Assembly (NCBI GenBank): GCA_958354085.1
Contig: CATWUX010000067.1
Location: 1 to 11,812, forward strand
DNA: 11,812 nt
Origin: an uncultured Oscillospiraceae bacterium
GTDB taxonomy: Bacteria > Bacillota > Clostridia > Oscillospirales > Acutalibacteraceae
Reading direction: 5' to 3'
The translations under genes were made by a program, and so were the position numbers. The notes beneath the pieces were generated by a model that saw only the letters and a list, made by a program, of their open reading frames with translations, ran no database searches and was not told the origin of the DNA. Shown in pieces: positions 1 through 6,772 of the stretch (positions within the stretch are counted from its first letter, which is position 1; each line of letters opens with the position of its first letter).

Positions 1-119
1 AGAAACATCGTCCAATGGCTGTACCCGCGCCACAGGATTTCAATCAGATTATAGGCCAGACCGCCCACAACCAACAAAACGATGCCATTGCGTACATTGA
101 TCAAGATCCGCTGTTTCAT
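1..119 (-). CDS. CmpB-like (putative ABC-transporter type IV) membrane protein, N-terminal fragment
   Basis: Only the first 39 codons are inside the window; the gene runs off the left edge. The translation starts with a short basic head (MKQR) and one hydrophobic segment (about residues 12-29). It then shows a motif NLIEILWRGYSHWTMF, which I recognise as typical of the CmpB / 'putative ABC-transporter type IV' membrane proteins common in Firmicutes; their role is not established. The start at 119 is chosen because a strong GGAGGAG lies about 6 bases upstream (126-132). An in-frame ATG at 185 would add 22 residues but has no visible ribosome binding site. The gene diverges from the polyamine transporter operon. 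The family call rests on a short stretch, so it is moderately sure. Confidence 0.72.
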   Translation of the reverse strand, partial: MKQRILINVRNGIVLLVVGGLAYNLIEILWRGYSHWTMF

Positions 120-350
120 TTGCCGCTCCTCCACACGCTTTCCGATTGCTTCCTCCGTAGCATAACCGGAAGCATGGAGAATCATACGGCATCGCTGTAT
201 GGAAGTTATCGCCAACGACCGAAAGCCTTTTTCCGGTTATTCAAAATCGGAGAAAAGCAGAGGAAAGCAGAGAATTTTCAAGGATTGTGCATAACGAAAG
301 CGGTTCAAATCGCGTAAATCCGTTTTTTTTCGAGAAAATACCAAAATATC
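120..350. other. Intergenic region between divergent genes
   Basis: This stretch lies between the minus-strand CmpB-like gene and the plus-strand pot promoter. It holds the ribosome binding site of the CmpB-like gene. I see no -35/-10 pair with normal spacing for that gene, no strong terminator and no convincing coding sequence. The plus-strand reading frame crossing it (from 15 to 317) lies largely antisense to the CmpB-like start and has no family features. Confidence 0.5.
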
Positions 351-379
351 TTGACATTTCGTGTTTTTCACTCTATATT
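351..379 (+). promoter_or_regulatory. Sigma-A promoter of the pot operon
   Basis: A perfect -35 box TTGACA (351-356) is followed by a 17-base spacer and a -10 box TATATT (374-379). Transcription should begin near 386, giving a leader of about 90 bases before potA. No other pair of this quality lies upstream of the operon. Confidence 0.82.
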
Positions 380-417
380 GTTAGTTGTTGTTTTTATATG
401 TATACAGGAAACGGATT

Positions 418-437
418 TTACCCTTTTTTCCGGGTAA
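418..437 (+). other. Small leader hairpin before potA
   Basis: TTACCC (418-423) pairs with GGGTAA (432-437) around a T-rich loop, inside the predicted 5' leader of the pot mRNA. No T-run follows the stem, so it is not a normal terminator. It could affect translation or mRNA stability. I do not recognise a known riboswitch here. Confidence 0.35.
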
Positions 438-476
438 TTTATAAAGGTGCTTGACAGAAAGGACAGGATGTTTTCT

Positions 477-1625
477 ATGAAAGAAAATGCGATCATCACG
501 CTTCAAAATATTGCGGTTTCCTTTGATGGGGAACAAGTCCTGCAGGATCTGAATCTGTCTATCGGCGACGGGGAGTTCGTGACCCTGCTCGGCCCGTCCG
601 GCTGCGGCAAAACGACGACGCTGCGTATCATCGGCGGCTTTGTGACTCCGGACAGCGGCGACGTGCTGTTCCGCGACAAGCGTATCAACGATCTGCCCGC
701 CTACAAACGCCCCGTCAATACGATTTTCCAGCGATATGCGCTGTTTCCCCATCTGAACGTTTACGAGAACGTCGCATTCGGCCTGCGCGTGCAGAAAAAA
801 AGCAACGCGGAGATCAAAACCGTTGTCGAGGAAATGCTGGCGCTCGTAAACCTGAAGGGCTTTGAGCGCCGCAGCGTCGACACCCTGTCCGGCGGACAGC
901 AGCAGCGGGTGGCCATCGCCCGCGCGCTGGCCAATCATCCGAGCGTTCTGCTGCTGGACGAACCGCTGGCTGCGCTGGATCTCAAGCTGCGTAAGGATAT
1001 GCAGGCCGAGCTGAAAAACATCCAGCAGCGGCTGGGCATCACCTTTATCTATGTCACACATGATCAGGAGGAAGCGCTGTCCATGTCCGACACGGTCGTG
1101 GTCATGGACAACGGCAAGATCCAGCAAATCGGCAGCCCGCAAAGCATCTACAACGAGCCGGAAAACGCCTTTGTGGCGGATTTCATCGGCGAAAGCAATA
1201 TACTCGACGGCATCATGCACGAGGATTATCTCGTCGAATTTTTCGGGCGCAAATTCCGCTGCCTGGACAGCGGTTTTGCGGCCAAAGAACCCGTGGATGT
1301 GGTCATCCGTCCGGAGGATATCGACATCGTGCCGCCGGAAAAGGGCGATTTGACCGGTCGTGTCACCAGCGTTACCTTTAAAGGCGTTCATTTTGAAACG
1401 ATCGTGGATTTCAAGGGCTTCAAATGGATGATCCAAACCACCGATTATTATCCGGTGGACAGCACCATCGGTATTGTCCTCAATCCCGAAGATATCCACA
1501 TCATGAAAAAGTCCGCCTATTCCGGCATGTTCGGCGATTACAGCTCCTATTCGGAGGAGTTTGAGGAAATGGCCGACCCCGAAGCCGATCTGGTCAATGA
1601 AGAGAGCGGGGTGGAACTGGAATGA
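477..1625 (+). CDS. potA: Spermidine/putrescine ABC transporter, ATP-binding subunit PotA
   Basis: This is the ATPase that powers polyamine import through PotBC, at the inner face of the membrane. From the start at 477 the protein has 382 residues. It shows Walker A GPSGCGKTT (39-47), a Q-loop in NTIFQRYALFPH (Q85), the ABC signature LSGGQQQR (137-144), Walker B VLLLDEP (157-163) and a switch histidine in VTHD (H195). A TOBE-type C-terminal domain with VVIRPEDIDIV follows. The last 30 or so residues form an acidic tail after the usual end of the family (PEDIHIMKK). ATG 477 is preferred because AGGA lies 8 bases upstream. ATG 468 and GTG 447 are in-frame alternatives with poorer spacing. It is the first gene of the operon; its stop overlaps the potB start as ATGA. 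Confidence 0.95.
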   Translation: MKENAIITLQNIAVSFDGEQVLQDLNLSIGDGEFVTLLGPSGCGKTTTLRIIGGFVTPDSGDVLFRDKRINDLPAYKRPVNTIFQRYALFPHLNVYENVAFGLRVQKKSNAEIKTVVEEMLALVNLKGFERRSVDTLSGGQQQRVAIARALANHPSVLLLDEPLAALDLKLRKDMQAELKNIQQRLGITFIYVTHDQEEALSMSDTVVVMDNGKIQQIGSPQSIYNEPENAFVADFIGESNILDGIMHEDYLVEFFGRKFRCLDSGFAAKEPVDVVIRPEDIDIVPPEKGDLTGRVTSVTFKGVHFETIVDFKGFKWMIQTTDYYPVDSTIGIVLNPEDIHIMKKSAYSGMFGDYSSYSEEFEEMADPEADLVNEESGVELE

Positions 1626-2440
1626 TGAAATCGCGCGCGGCTGCAGCGCCTTTTACGCTGTGGATGCTGCTGTTTACCGTTATCCCGCTGGGGGTTGTCG
1701 TCTGGTTTGCGTTCACCGACGCCGACGGCCACTTCACGCTGCACAACCTCAGCGCCATTTTGGAATATGCGCCGACCTTTGGTTATTCCATTGCGCTGGG
1801 CGCCGTTTCGACGCTGCTTTGCCTGCTGCTGGCTTATCCGCTGGCGTTCAGCATGTCCCGCGCCACCGAACGCGTACAGCAGACCATGGTCATGATCGTC
1901 ATGATCCCCATGTGGATGAATTTCCTGCTGCGCACCTATGCGTGGATGACCATTCTGGAAAACAACGGCCTGATCAATCAGTTTCTGGGCTTGCTCGGCC
2001 TAGAAAAGCTGCAGCTGATCAACACCAACGGTGCCATCATACTGGGAATGGTCTACAATTTCCTGCCCTTTATGGTACTGCCTCTGTATTCGGTGATGGC
2101 CAAAATCGACGGCCGGCTGATTGAAGCCGCGCAGGATCTCGGATCCAACGGCTGGGCGGTTTTCCGCCGCGTTGTGCTGCCGCTTTCGGTTCCCGGTATT
2201 GTCACCGGCATTACCATGGTATTCGTCCCCGCCGTCAGCACCTTTATCCTCAGCAAAATGTTGGGCGGCGGCACCAAAAACATGATCGGCGACGTACTGG
2301 ACACCATGTTTGCCGGCACGGCTAAGGACTATAACGTCGGGTCCGCTCTGGCGCTGGTACTGATGATTCTGATCCTGCTCAGCATGGCGTTTATGCGGCT
2401 GGCAGACAAAGACGAAGATATGGGAGGAATGACGGTATGA
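1622..2440 (+). CDS. potB: Spermidine/putrescine ABC transporter permease PotB
   Basis: PotB is one of the two membrane subunits that form the polyamine channel. The 272-residue protein has about six hydrophobic segments, beginning near residues 10-31 and 55-75. The cytoplasmic EAA loop, which docks on PotA, is visible as EAAQDLGSNGWAVFRRVVLP at 168-187 followed by SVPGIVTG. The position first in the permease pair and the MIPMWMNFLLRTYAWM segment fit PotB rather than PotC. The start overlaps the potA stop by four bases (ATGA), which suggests translational coupling. A second ATG follows at 1625 and could equally be used. Length and motifs are normal for the family. Confidence 0.94.
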   Translation: MMKSRAAAAPFTLWMLLFTVIPLGVVVWFAFTDADGHFTLHNLSAILEYAPTFGYSIALGAVSTLLCLLLAYPLAFSMSRATERVQQTMVMIVMIPMWMNFLLRTYAWMTILENNGLINQFLGLLGLEKLQLINTNGAIILGMVYNFLPFMVLPLYSVMAKIDGRLIEAAQDLGSNGWAVFRRVVLPLSVPGIVTGITMVFVPAVSTFILSKMLGGGTKNMIGDVLDTMFAGTAKDYNVGSALALVLMILILLSMAFMRLADKDEDMGGMTV

Positions 2441-3237
2441 AAGCTCTCTCCCGCATCTATAACGGCTTGATTTTTGCCTTTTTGTACGCTCCCCTTGTTG
2501 TGCTGATGGTCTTTTCATTCAACAATTCCAAAAGCCGTGTCGTCTGGAACGGCTTTACCACAAAATGGTATCAAAAGCTGTTCACCAACGACGAAATCAT
2601 GAGTGCGCTGGGTACCACGCTCAAGGTCGCCGTTCTTTCCGCCTTGGTGGCTACCGTCATCGGCGTGCTGGCCGCGATCGCGATTCACGGCATGAACAAA
2701 AAAATGCGGTCGGTGTTTTTAACCGTGAACAATATTCCGATGGTAAACCCGGAAATTGTCACCGGTATTTCCCTGATGCTGATGTTCGTGTTCATTTACA
2801 AAGCGACCGGCCTGCTGCGTCCCGGCTTTGCAACGCTTCTGATCGCGCATATCACCTTTAACATCCCCTATGTGGTGCTGCAGGTCATGCCCAAGCTGCG
2901 TCAGATGAACCCGCACATGTACGAGGCGGCGCTGGATCTGGGCTGCCATCCGGTAACCGCGTTTTTCCGGGTAGTGCTGCCGGAGATTCTTCCCGGCGTC
3001 ATCACCGGCGCGCTGATGGCCTTTACCATGTCGCTGGACGATTTCGTCATCAGCTATTTCACCTACGGCTCCACCAATCCGACGTTGTCCGTCGCGATTT
3101 ACAGCATGGTCAGAAAACGCGTCTCCCCCGAAATCAACGCGTTGTCCACGCTGCTGTTCGGCACCGTGATGATCCTGCTGCTTGCGGTCAACATTTATCA
3201 GATCCGGGACAACGCCCGGTCTAAGCAACGGCACTGA
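2437..3237 (+). CDS. potC: Spermidine/putrescine ABC transporter permease PotC
   Basis: This is the second channel subunit of the polyamine importer, 266 residues long and mostly hydrophobic. The EAA loop that contacts PotA is clear: EAALDLGCHPVTAFFRVVLP at 163-182, then EILPGVITG. The sequences NNIPMVNPEIVTGISLM and SLDDFVISYF are typical of PotC. The start overlaps the potB stop as ATGA, and GGGAGG at 2422-2427 sits 9 bases upstream. The C-terminus is short and basic (NARSKQRH). No frame damage is seen. Confidence 0.94.
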   Translation: MKALSRIYNGLIFAFLYAPLVVLMVFSFNNSKSRVVWNGFTTKWYQKLFTNDEIMSALGTTLKVAVLSALVATVIGVLAAIAIHGMNKKMRSVFLTVNNIPMVNPEIVTGISLMLMFVFIYKATGLLRPGFATLLIAHITFNIPYVVLQVMPKLRQMNPHMYEAALDLGCHPVTAFFRVVLPEILPGVITGALMAFTMSLDDFVISYFTYGSTNPTLSVAIYSMVRKRVSPEINALSTLLFGTVMILLLAVNIYQIRDNARSKQRH

Positions 3238-3291
3238 GCGGCTCAATCCGCTTTCTGCCCGGCGTCTGAAAGAGGCCGGCAATATAAAAAG

Positions 3292-3306
3292 CGTCCGAAA
3301 CGGACG
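3292..3306 (+). other. Stem-loop between potC and potD
   Basis: CGTCCG (3292-3297) and CGGACG (3301-3306) form a perfect 6-bp stem with an AAA loop, in the 88-base gap between potC and potD. On the plus strand A residues, not T, follow it, so it is not a standard terminator for the pot mRNA. On the minus strand it would be followed by CTTTTT, but no gene reads into it from that side. It may be a processing or stabilising element that separates potD expression from potABC. Confidence 0.45.
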
Positions 3307-3325
3307 AAAAAAGGGAGATAGGTAG

Positions 3326-4411
3326 TTGAAAAAATTAGTGTCGGTCTTGATGACCATGGTGTTCGCTCTCTCGCTGGCAGCTTGCAGCGGAAAAGATGCG
3401 GATGAAAGCGCAGCCCCCAGCACCGGTGTTACGATCGATGTCTACAACTGGGGCGAATACATCGACAATGAAGTTGTAGACGTCAATGAGGAATTTGAAA
3501 AAGCCACCGGTATCAAGGTGAATTACACCACCTTTGATAACAACGAAATGATGTATACCAAAGTCAGTTCGGGCGCCGCCAGCTATGACGTGATTTTCCC
3601 TTCGGATTATATGGTGGGAAAAATGATCCGGGAAGGACTTCTGGAAAAGCTGAATTTCGACAACATCCCGAACTATCAGTATATTGACGAAAAGTATAAA
3701 AACCTGCCGTACGATCCCACAAATGAATATTCGGTTCCCTATATGTGGGGTACGGTCGGTATTTTCTATAACTCCAAATATGTGGAGGAAGCGGATCTTA
3801 CACAAGGCTGGGATCTGCTGTGGGACGAAAAATACAGCGGCAAAATCTTCATGTTTGACAATCCCCGCGATGCGTTCGGCATTGCTCTGCAAAAGCTGGG
3901 CTATTCCCTGAATACCGAAAACGAGGCGGAATGGAACGCGGCGTATCAAGAGCTTGTTCGCCAGAAGCCGCTGCTCAATGGGTATTACAACGATCAGATT
4001 TATGACAAAATGATCAACGAGGAAGGCTGGATCGCGCCCTATTACGCCGGCGACCTGCAAATCATGGCGCTGGCGGAGGACGGCAACCCCGCTATCAAGC
4101 TGTATGTGCCGCCGACAAGCACAAACTTTTTCGTGGACGCTATGTGTATTCTGAAAACCAGCGAACACAAAAAAGAAGCGGAAGCGTATATCAACTTCCT
4201 GTGCAGCACAGATATTGCCAAAGCGAACGCCGAATATGTCGGCTATTCCACTCCTCAAACAGAAGCGCGCAAGGTGCTGGATCCGGTAATCGGGGAAAAC
4301 CCACTGCTGTATCCGTCCGCCGAAGCGCTAAAGAACACTGAGATGTTTCTGTCGCTGCCGGACGCAATCAACAAATTGCAGGACAGCTTGTGGCTGAAAC
4401 TGAAAAAGTAA
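3326..4411 (+). CDS. potD: Spermidine/putrescine-binding lipoprotein PotD
   Basis: This is the substrate-binding protein that captures polyamines outside the membrane and passes them to PotBC. The 361-residue protein starts at a TTG, supported by GGGAG at 3313-3317, 8 bases upstream, and by the signal peptide beginning exactly there. The signal peptide MKKLVSVLMTMVFALSLAAC ends in a lipobox LAAC, so Cys20 should be lipidated. The mature part opens with VTIDVYNWGEYID (W42, Y45), the usual PotD ligand motif. It continues with SYDVIFPSDYMV, FDNPRDAFGIALQKLGYS and INFLCSTDIAKANAEYVGYSTP. At NFFVDAM (267-273) many Firmicutes relatives have a tryptophan, so ligand preference may differ. The gene is last in the operon, before a strong terminator. 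Confidence 0.94.
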   Translation: MKKLVSVLMTMVFALSLAACSGKDADESAAPSTGVTIDVYNWGEYIDNEVVDVNEEFEKATGIKVNYTTFDNNEMMYTKVSSGAASYDVIFPSDYMVGKMIREGLLEKLNFDNIPNYQYIDEKYKNLPYDPTNEYSVPYMWGTVGIFYNSKYVEEADLTQGWDLLWDEKYSGKIFMFDNPRDAFGIALQKLGYSLNTENEAEWNAAYQELVRQKPLLNGYYNDQIYDKMINEEGWIAPYYAGDLQIMALAEDGNPAIKLYVPPTSTNFFVDAMCILKTSEHKKEAEAYINFLCSTDIAKANAEYVGYSTPQTEARKVLDPVIGENPLLYPSAEALKNTEMFLSLPDAINKLQDSLWLKLKK

Positions 4412-4416
4412 GAAAA

Positions 4417-4439
4417 GAGCACCGCCCACGGCGGTGCTC
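4417..4439 (+). terminator. Bidirectional terminator after potD
   Basis: GAGCACCGCC (4417-4426) and GGCGGTGCTC (4430-4439) form a perfect 10-bp stem with a CAC loop, followed by TTCTTTTCTT. It starts 6 bases after the potD stop. Read from the other strand it is followed by TTTTCTTACTTTTT, so it can also end the convergent lipoprotein gene. Confidence 0.92.
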
Positions 4440-4456
4440 TTCTTTTCTTATCGCAT

Positions 4457-4975
4457 TTATGGCGTTGGGAGTTTTTCCAGTATGAGGGCCGCCAGATGGC
4501 GGGCTGCGGTCAGCTTTCCCTCCGTATCCATTTTCGGAGCATCCGGATGCAGGCTGATCATCATTCCTTTTCCGTATAGCAGCAACTCGCCGCTCTCCTC
4601 GCTCCACTTCGCGGTCTCACCGATGTTCGGCGCTTCCTGCAAATCGCTGTATCGCGCCAGCGTATCCTCAAAAATCTCCCGGCTGGTTTTCAAAAAATTA
4701 ATATCCATGCTGGCAGTGCTGTCCTCGGACAGAAAATAGAGTCGCGTGCCGTTTTCGTATACCTGCGCCTCCCCCATCGGTTTGCCCAGCGCGTCCGCCA
4801 CCTGTTCCACGGTTAGCAGCGTACGCACATCCACATCATCCAAGAAGTTTGCTTCCGCCTGCTGTATCTCGCTTCCCGCTTCGGAAGAAGCCGGCGGCTC
4901 CGCCGGCTTACAAGCAGTAAAAAGCAGCAAAGAAAATATGAAAAAAACAAGCAGAAAAGGCATCCGTTTTTGCAT
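4457..4975 (-). CDS. Small putative lipoprotein of unknown function
   Basis: I do not recognise this 172-residue protein. It begins with a basic head and a hydrophobic stretch (residues 7-20) ending in the lipobox-like LLFTAC, so Cys22 is a likely lipid anchor after export. A short Pro/Ser/Glu-rich linker follows (KPAEPPASSEAGSE). The rest is a compact soluble domain with VRTLLTVEQVADALGKPMGE, a tyrosine-rich strand (NGTRLYFLSED) and a C-terminal helix (ARHLAALILEKLP). The start at 4975 has GAGGGTGG just upstream. It has its own promoter about 95 bases before the start and shares the potD terminator. Codon use resembles its neighbours. Cell-surface location is inferred; function is open. Confidence 0.75.
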   Translation of the reverse strand: MQKRMPFLLVFFIFSLLLFTACKPAEPPASSEAGSEIQQAEANFLDDVDVRTLLTVEQVADALGKPMGEAQVYENGTRLYFLSEDSTASMDINFLKTSREIFEDTLARYSDLQEAPNIGETAKWSEESGELLLYGKGMMISLHPDAPKMDTEGKLTAARHLAALILEKLPTP

Positions 4976-5069
4976 ACTGCCACCCTCTTTTCCTTATAAA
5001 ATACCACGCTTATACTATTCTCCAATTAAAAGATTCGCGAAAAAATCAACGTTTTCGTGGAATAATCGT

Positions 5070-5098
5070 ATTATACCACAAATCGGCGCGTGGGACAA
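5070..5098 (-). promoter_or_regulatory. Promoter of the small lipoprotein gene
   Basis: On the minus strand, TTGTCC (5093-5098) and TATAAT (5070-5075) are separated by 17 bases. The TGG just before TATAAT gives an extended -10. The leader before the lipoprotein start is about 90 bases and includes a weak hairpin (CGAAAA / TTTTCG). Confidence 0.72.
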
Positions 5099-5177
5099 GC
5101 CGGCGTGAAATATTGGCAACGGCGGCTGTGTATTTTGCTTTTTTCTTTCAAGATGCAACCGTTAAGCTGCCGGGCGA

Positions 5178-5846
5178 TTACAGCATCCGCGTTTCATTGA
5201 TTACCAGCTCAAAATCCAACCCCAAAAATGTCGCGGCCGACCGGCACAGCGTCATACGCGTCAGAAAGATTTCAAAATAATCCATCACCGCGCAGATCGA
5301 GGTGTCGATCCGGATGCACAGCGTGATAAATCCTTTGTCCTTATGCACGGTAAGCGATGAATCCACAGCGGCATAGTTCACGCGGTCATGAATATCAAAG
5401 TCCTTCGCATCCAACGACGTACGGACGCGGCTGCGGCGCACGTCACTCTTGTCCGCGAGGATCAGCGCGGCGCTCAGCGGTGTAACAGCGGCAGCTGTTT
5501 TTTCATCGTGATTGCCGATTGCGGTGATAATCGCGGTGATTTCGCGGATGTCCATGTCCAGTCCGCGCAGCAGATCAAAGGCCAGCAGCGCGCCGGAAAG
5601 CGCATGATTGCTGCGGTTGATGGCGTTGCCGATGTCATGCATATAGCCGGCGATACGCGCCAGTTCGCAGGTGCGCTCATCAAAACCGAGCGTTTCCAGA
5701 ATGTCGCCCGCAACCTTGGCGGTCAAGCCCGCGTGTGCGTAGCCGTGATCCGTAAAACCTAAGACGCCCAGCGCCGCATTGCCCGCCTCAATCAGCGCGC
5801 GTACCTCTTCATTATGCTGTATATCCTCATATCGCAGCATATTCAT
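5178..5846 (-). CDS. HD-domain phosphohydrolase
   Basis: The protein belongs to the HD superfamily of metal-dependent phosphohydrolases. Measured from GTG 5849, metal-binding residues appear in order: H35 and H39 in DHGYAH, the HD pair in MHDIGN (71-72), H82 in SNHALSG, H114/D115 in GNHDEK, and D133 in LADKSD. The C-terminal third (about 150-223) carries no motif I recognise. ATG 5846 is chosen (222 residues) with AGGA 7 bases upstream; GTG 5849 and ATG 5840 are close alternatives. It lies about 60 bases downstream of the QueG-like gene on the same strand and may share the thrS transcript. A TATACT before it has no good -35. The substrate cannot be told from the sequence; nucleotides are possible. 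Confidence 0.85.
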   Translation of the reverse strand: MNMLRYEDIQHNEEVRALIEAGNAALGVLGFTDHGYAHAGLTAKVAGDILETLGFDERTCELARIAGYMHDIGNAINRSNHALSGALLAFDLLRGLDMDIREITAIITAIGNHDEKTAAAVTPLSAALILADKSDVRRSRVRTSLDAKDFDIHDRVNYAAVDSSLTVHKDKGFITLCIRIDTSICAVMDYFEIFLTRMTLCRSAATFLGLDFELVINETRML

Positions 5847-5905
5847 CACCCTTTCCTGCCTAGTATAGCCGCTTTTTGTTAAGAGATTGTTGGGAAAAAG
5901 TTATT

Positions 5906-6703
5906 TTAAGAGTTTTCATCAAGAATTTGCAGATTGCGCAGCGGCACAGCGGCGCCACGCCATCCGTAGGCCTTGCCGCTTAATTCAGCGGTGTCCGCTT
6001 TTGTGAGCAGCGGCCGGTAAGCCGAAAAGCACGGATGCGGTGCGCAAAGCGTATCCGCATTGAGCGGGCAAACCTCCTGACAGGTATCGCAGCCCCACGC
6101 CAGCCCGTTTTGCCGCAGGCGTGCCTGCTCCTCCGGCGTGAGCGTGCCCTTACGCTGCGTAACTGCGGACAGGCAGGTGCTCCGGTCGCCCTGCGGCAGA
6201 CAGCCTCCGGGGCAGGCAGCGGCGCAGCGTCCGCAGTGCGGGCAGTAGCGGAGTGCGGCGGAGGAGCAAGGGAGCGGCGCGTCGGTTACGATCGTGCCGA
6301 TGAACACCCACGAGCCATACTGCGGATGCAGCAGCAGCCCGTTGTCGCCGATGCAGCCCAGCCCCGCCAAAGCCGCAGCTTTGACCTCCGGGATGGGGGA
6401 ATTGTCGATGAACGGTTCAAAGTGCCAGTTCGGCAGAGCGGCGGCCAGCTCCTGCGCCGTTTCACGCAGCCAATCGCCGGCGGCAATGTGGTAATCGGGT
6501 ACGCAGGCGTAGCGGGAAAGGTTGCGGACACCGCTTTCCGTAAACCGGTAGGGAAACAGCGTGACCAGTACGCGTGCGGCGTTTGCCGGCAGTCGAGCGG
6601 CCGCGCGGCAGGGGAGAAGGGCATTTGCCACGTCGGCGAACGCGCACACGCCGTGGAGCGGCAGCTGCCGCCGCTCCAAAATCGTCTGTACTGTCTGCCA
6701 CAT
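5906..6703 (-). CDS. QueG-like iron-sulfur protein, short form
   Basis: The 265-residue protein resembles epoxyqueuosine reductase (QueG), the B12- and iron-sulfur-dependent enzyme of the last step of queuosine synthesis. It has the N-terminal DUF1730-type core (RVLVTLFPYRF, SRYACVPDYH, IDNSPIPEVKAAALAGLG, CIGDNGLLLHPQYGSWVFIG). Next come the cysteines of two 4Fe-4S clusters: CPHCGRCAAACPGGC (154-168), C177 and CDTCQEVCP (205-213). It ends with YGWRGAAVPLRNLQIL, matching the QueG WRG..RN motif. The usual C-terminal HEAT-like repeats are missing, since known QueG proteins have about 370-385 residues. The start at 6703 is fixed by AGGAGGTG 7 bases upstream; an ATG at 6745 falls inside a hairpin. 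No other queuosine gene is in the window, so the substrate is unproven. Confidence 0.85.
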   Translation of the reverse strand: MWQTVQTILERRQLPLHGVCAFADVANALLPCRAAARLPANAARVLVTLFPYRFTESGVRNLSRYACVPDYHIAAGDWLRETAQELAAALPNWHFEPFIDNSPIPEVKAAALAGLGCIGDNGLLLHPQYGSWVFIGTIVTDAPLPCSSAALRYCPHCGRCAAACPGGCLPQGDRSTCLSAVTQRKGTLTPEEQARLRQNGLAWGCDTCQEVCPLNADTLCAPHPCFSAYRPLLTKADTAELSGKAYGWRGAAVPLRNLQILDENS

Positions 6704-6710
6704 GGAATTG

Positions 6711-6718
6711 CACCTCCT
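6711..6718 (-). promoter_or_regulatory. Ribosome binding site fixing the QueG-like start
   Basis: AGGAGGTG on the minus strand, 7 bases before ATG 6703, is a near-perfect Shine-Dalgarno sequence. It rules out the longer reading from 6745. It lies only 7 bases from the large inverted repeat, so that hairpin could limit ribosome access. Confidence 0.85.
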
Positions 6719-6725
6719 AATGAAC

Positions 6726-6756
6726 CATACGGGCGGATGATTCATCCGCCCGTATG
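6726..6756 (-). repeat. Perfect 15-bp inverted repeat between thrS and the QueG-like gene
   Basis: CATACGGGCGGATGA (6726-6740) and its exact complement (6742-6756) are separated by a single base. As RNA this gives a very stable stem with a tight loop. It starts 17 bases after the thrS stop. The bases following it on the minus strand (GTTCATT) contain no U-run, so it is not a standard intrinsic terminator. It may be a partial terminator, an mRNA-processing or stability element, or a protein-binding palindrome. Confidence 0.8.
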
Positions 6757-6772
6757 ATGCGTGTATAGCGTA

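Noticed and set aside
116..175. Possible 19-codon leader peptide overlapping the start of the CmpB-like gene
   Set aside because: No ribosome binding site or amino-acid bias is seen, and the same bases can be read as an in-frame extension of the main gene.
451..456. Second TTGACA just before potA
   Set aside because: No -10 box lies at a workable distance; 17 bases downstream is already coding sequence without a TATAAT-like match.
381..1499. 372-codon minus-strand open frame opposite potA
   Set aside because: potA on the other strand has all the ABC ATPase motifs. The antisense translation has no family features.
3335..4258. 307-codon minus-strand open frame opposite potD
   Set aside because: Antisense to a clear PotD with signal peptide and ligand motifs; the translation looks like shadow sequence.
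5100..5177. Possible terminator after the HD phosphohydrolase
   Set aside because: Only weak, short pairings are seen and the minus strand is A-rich rather than T-rich here, so no terminator is called.
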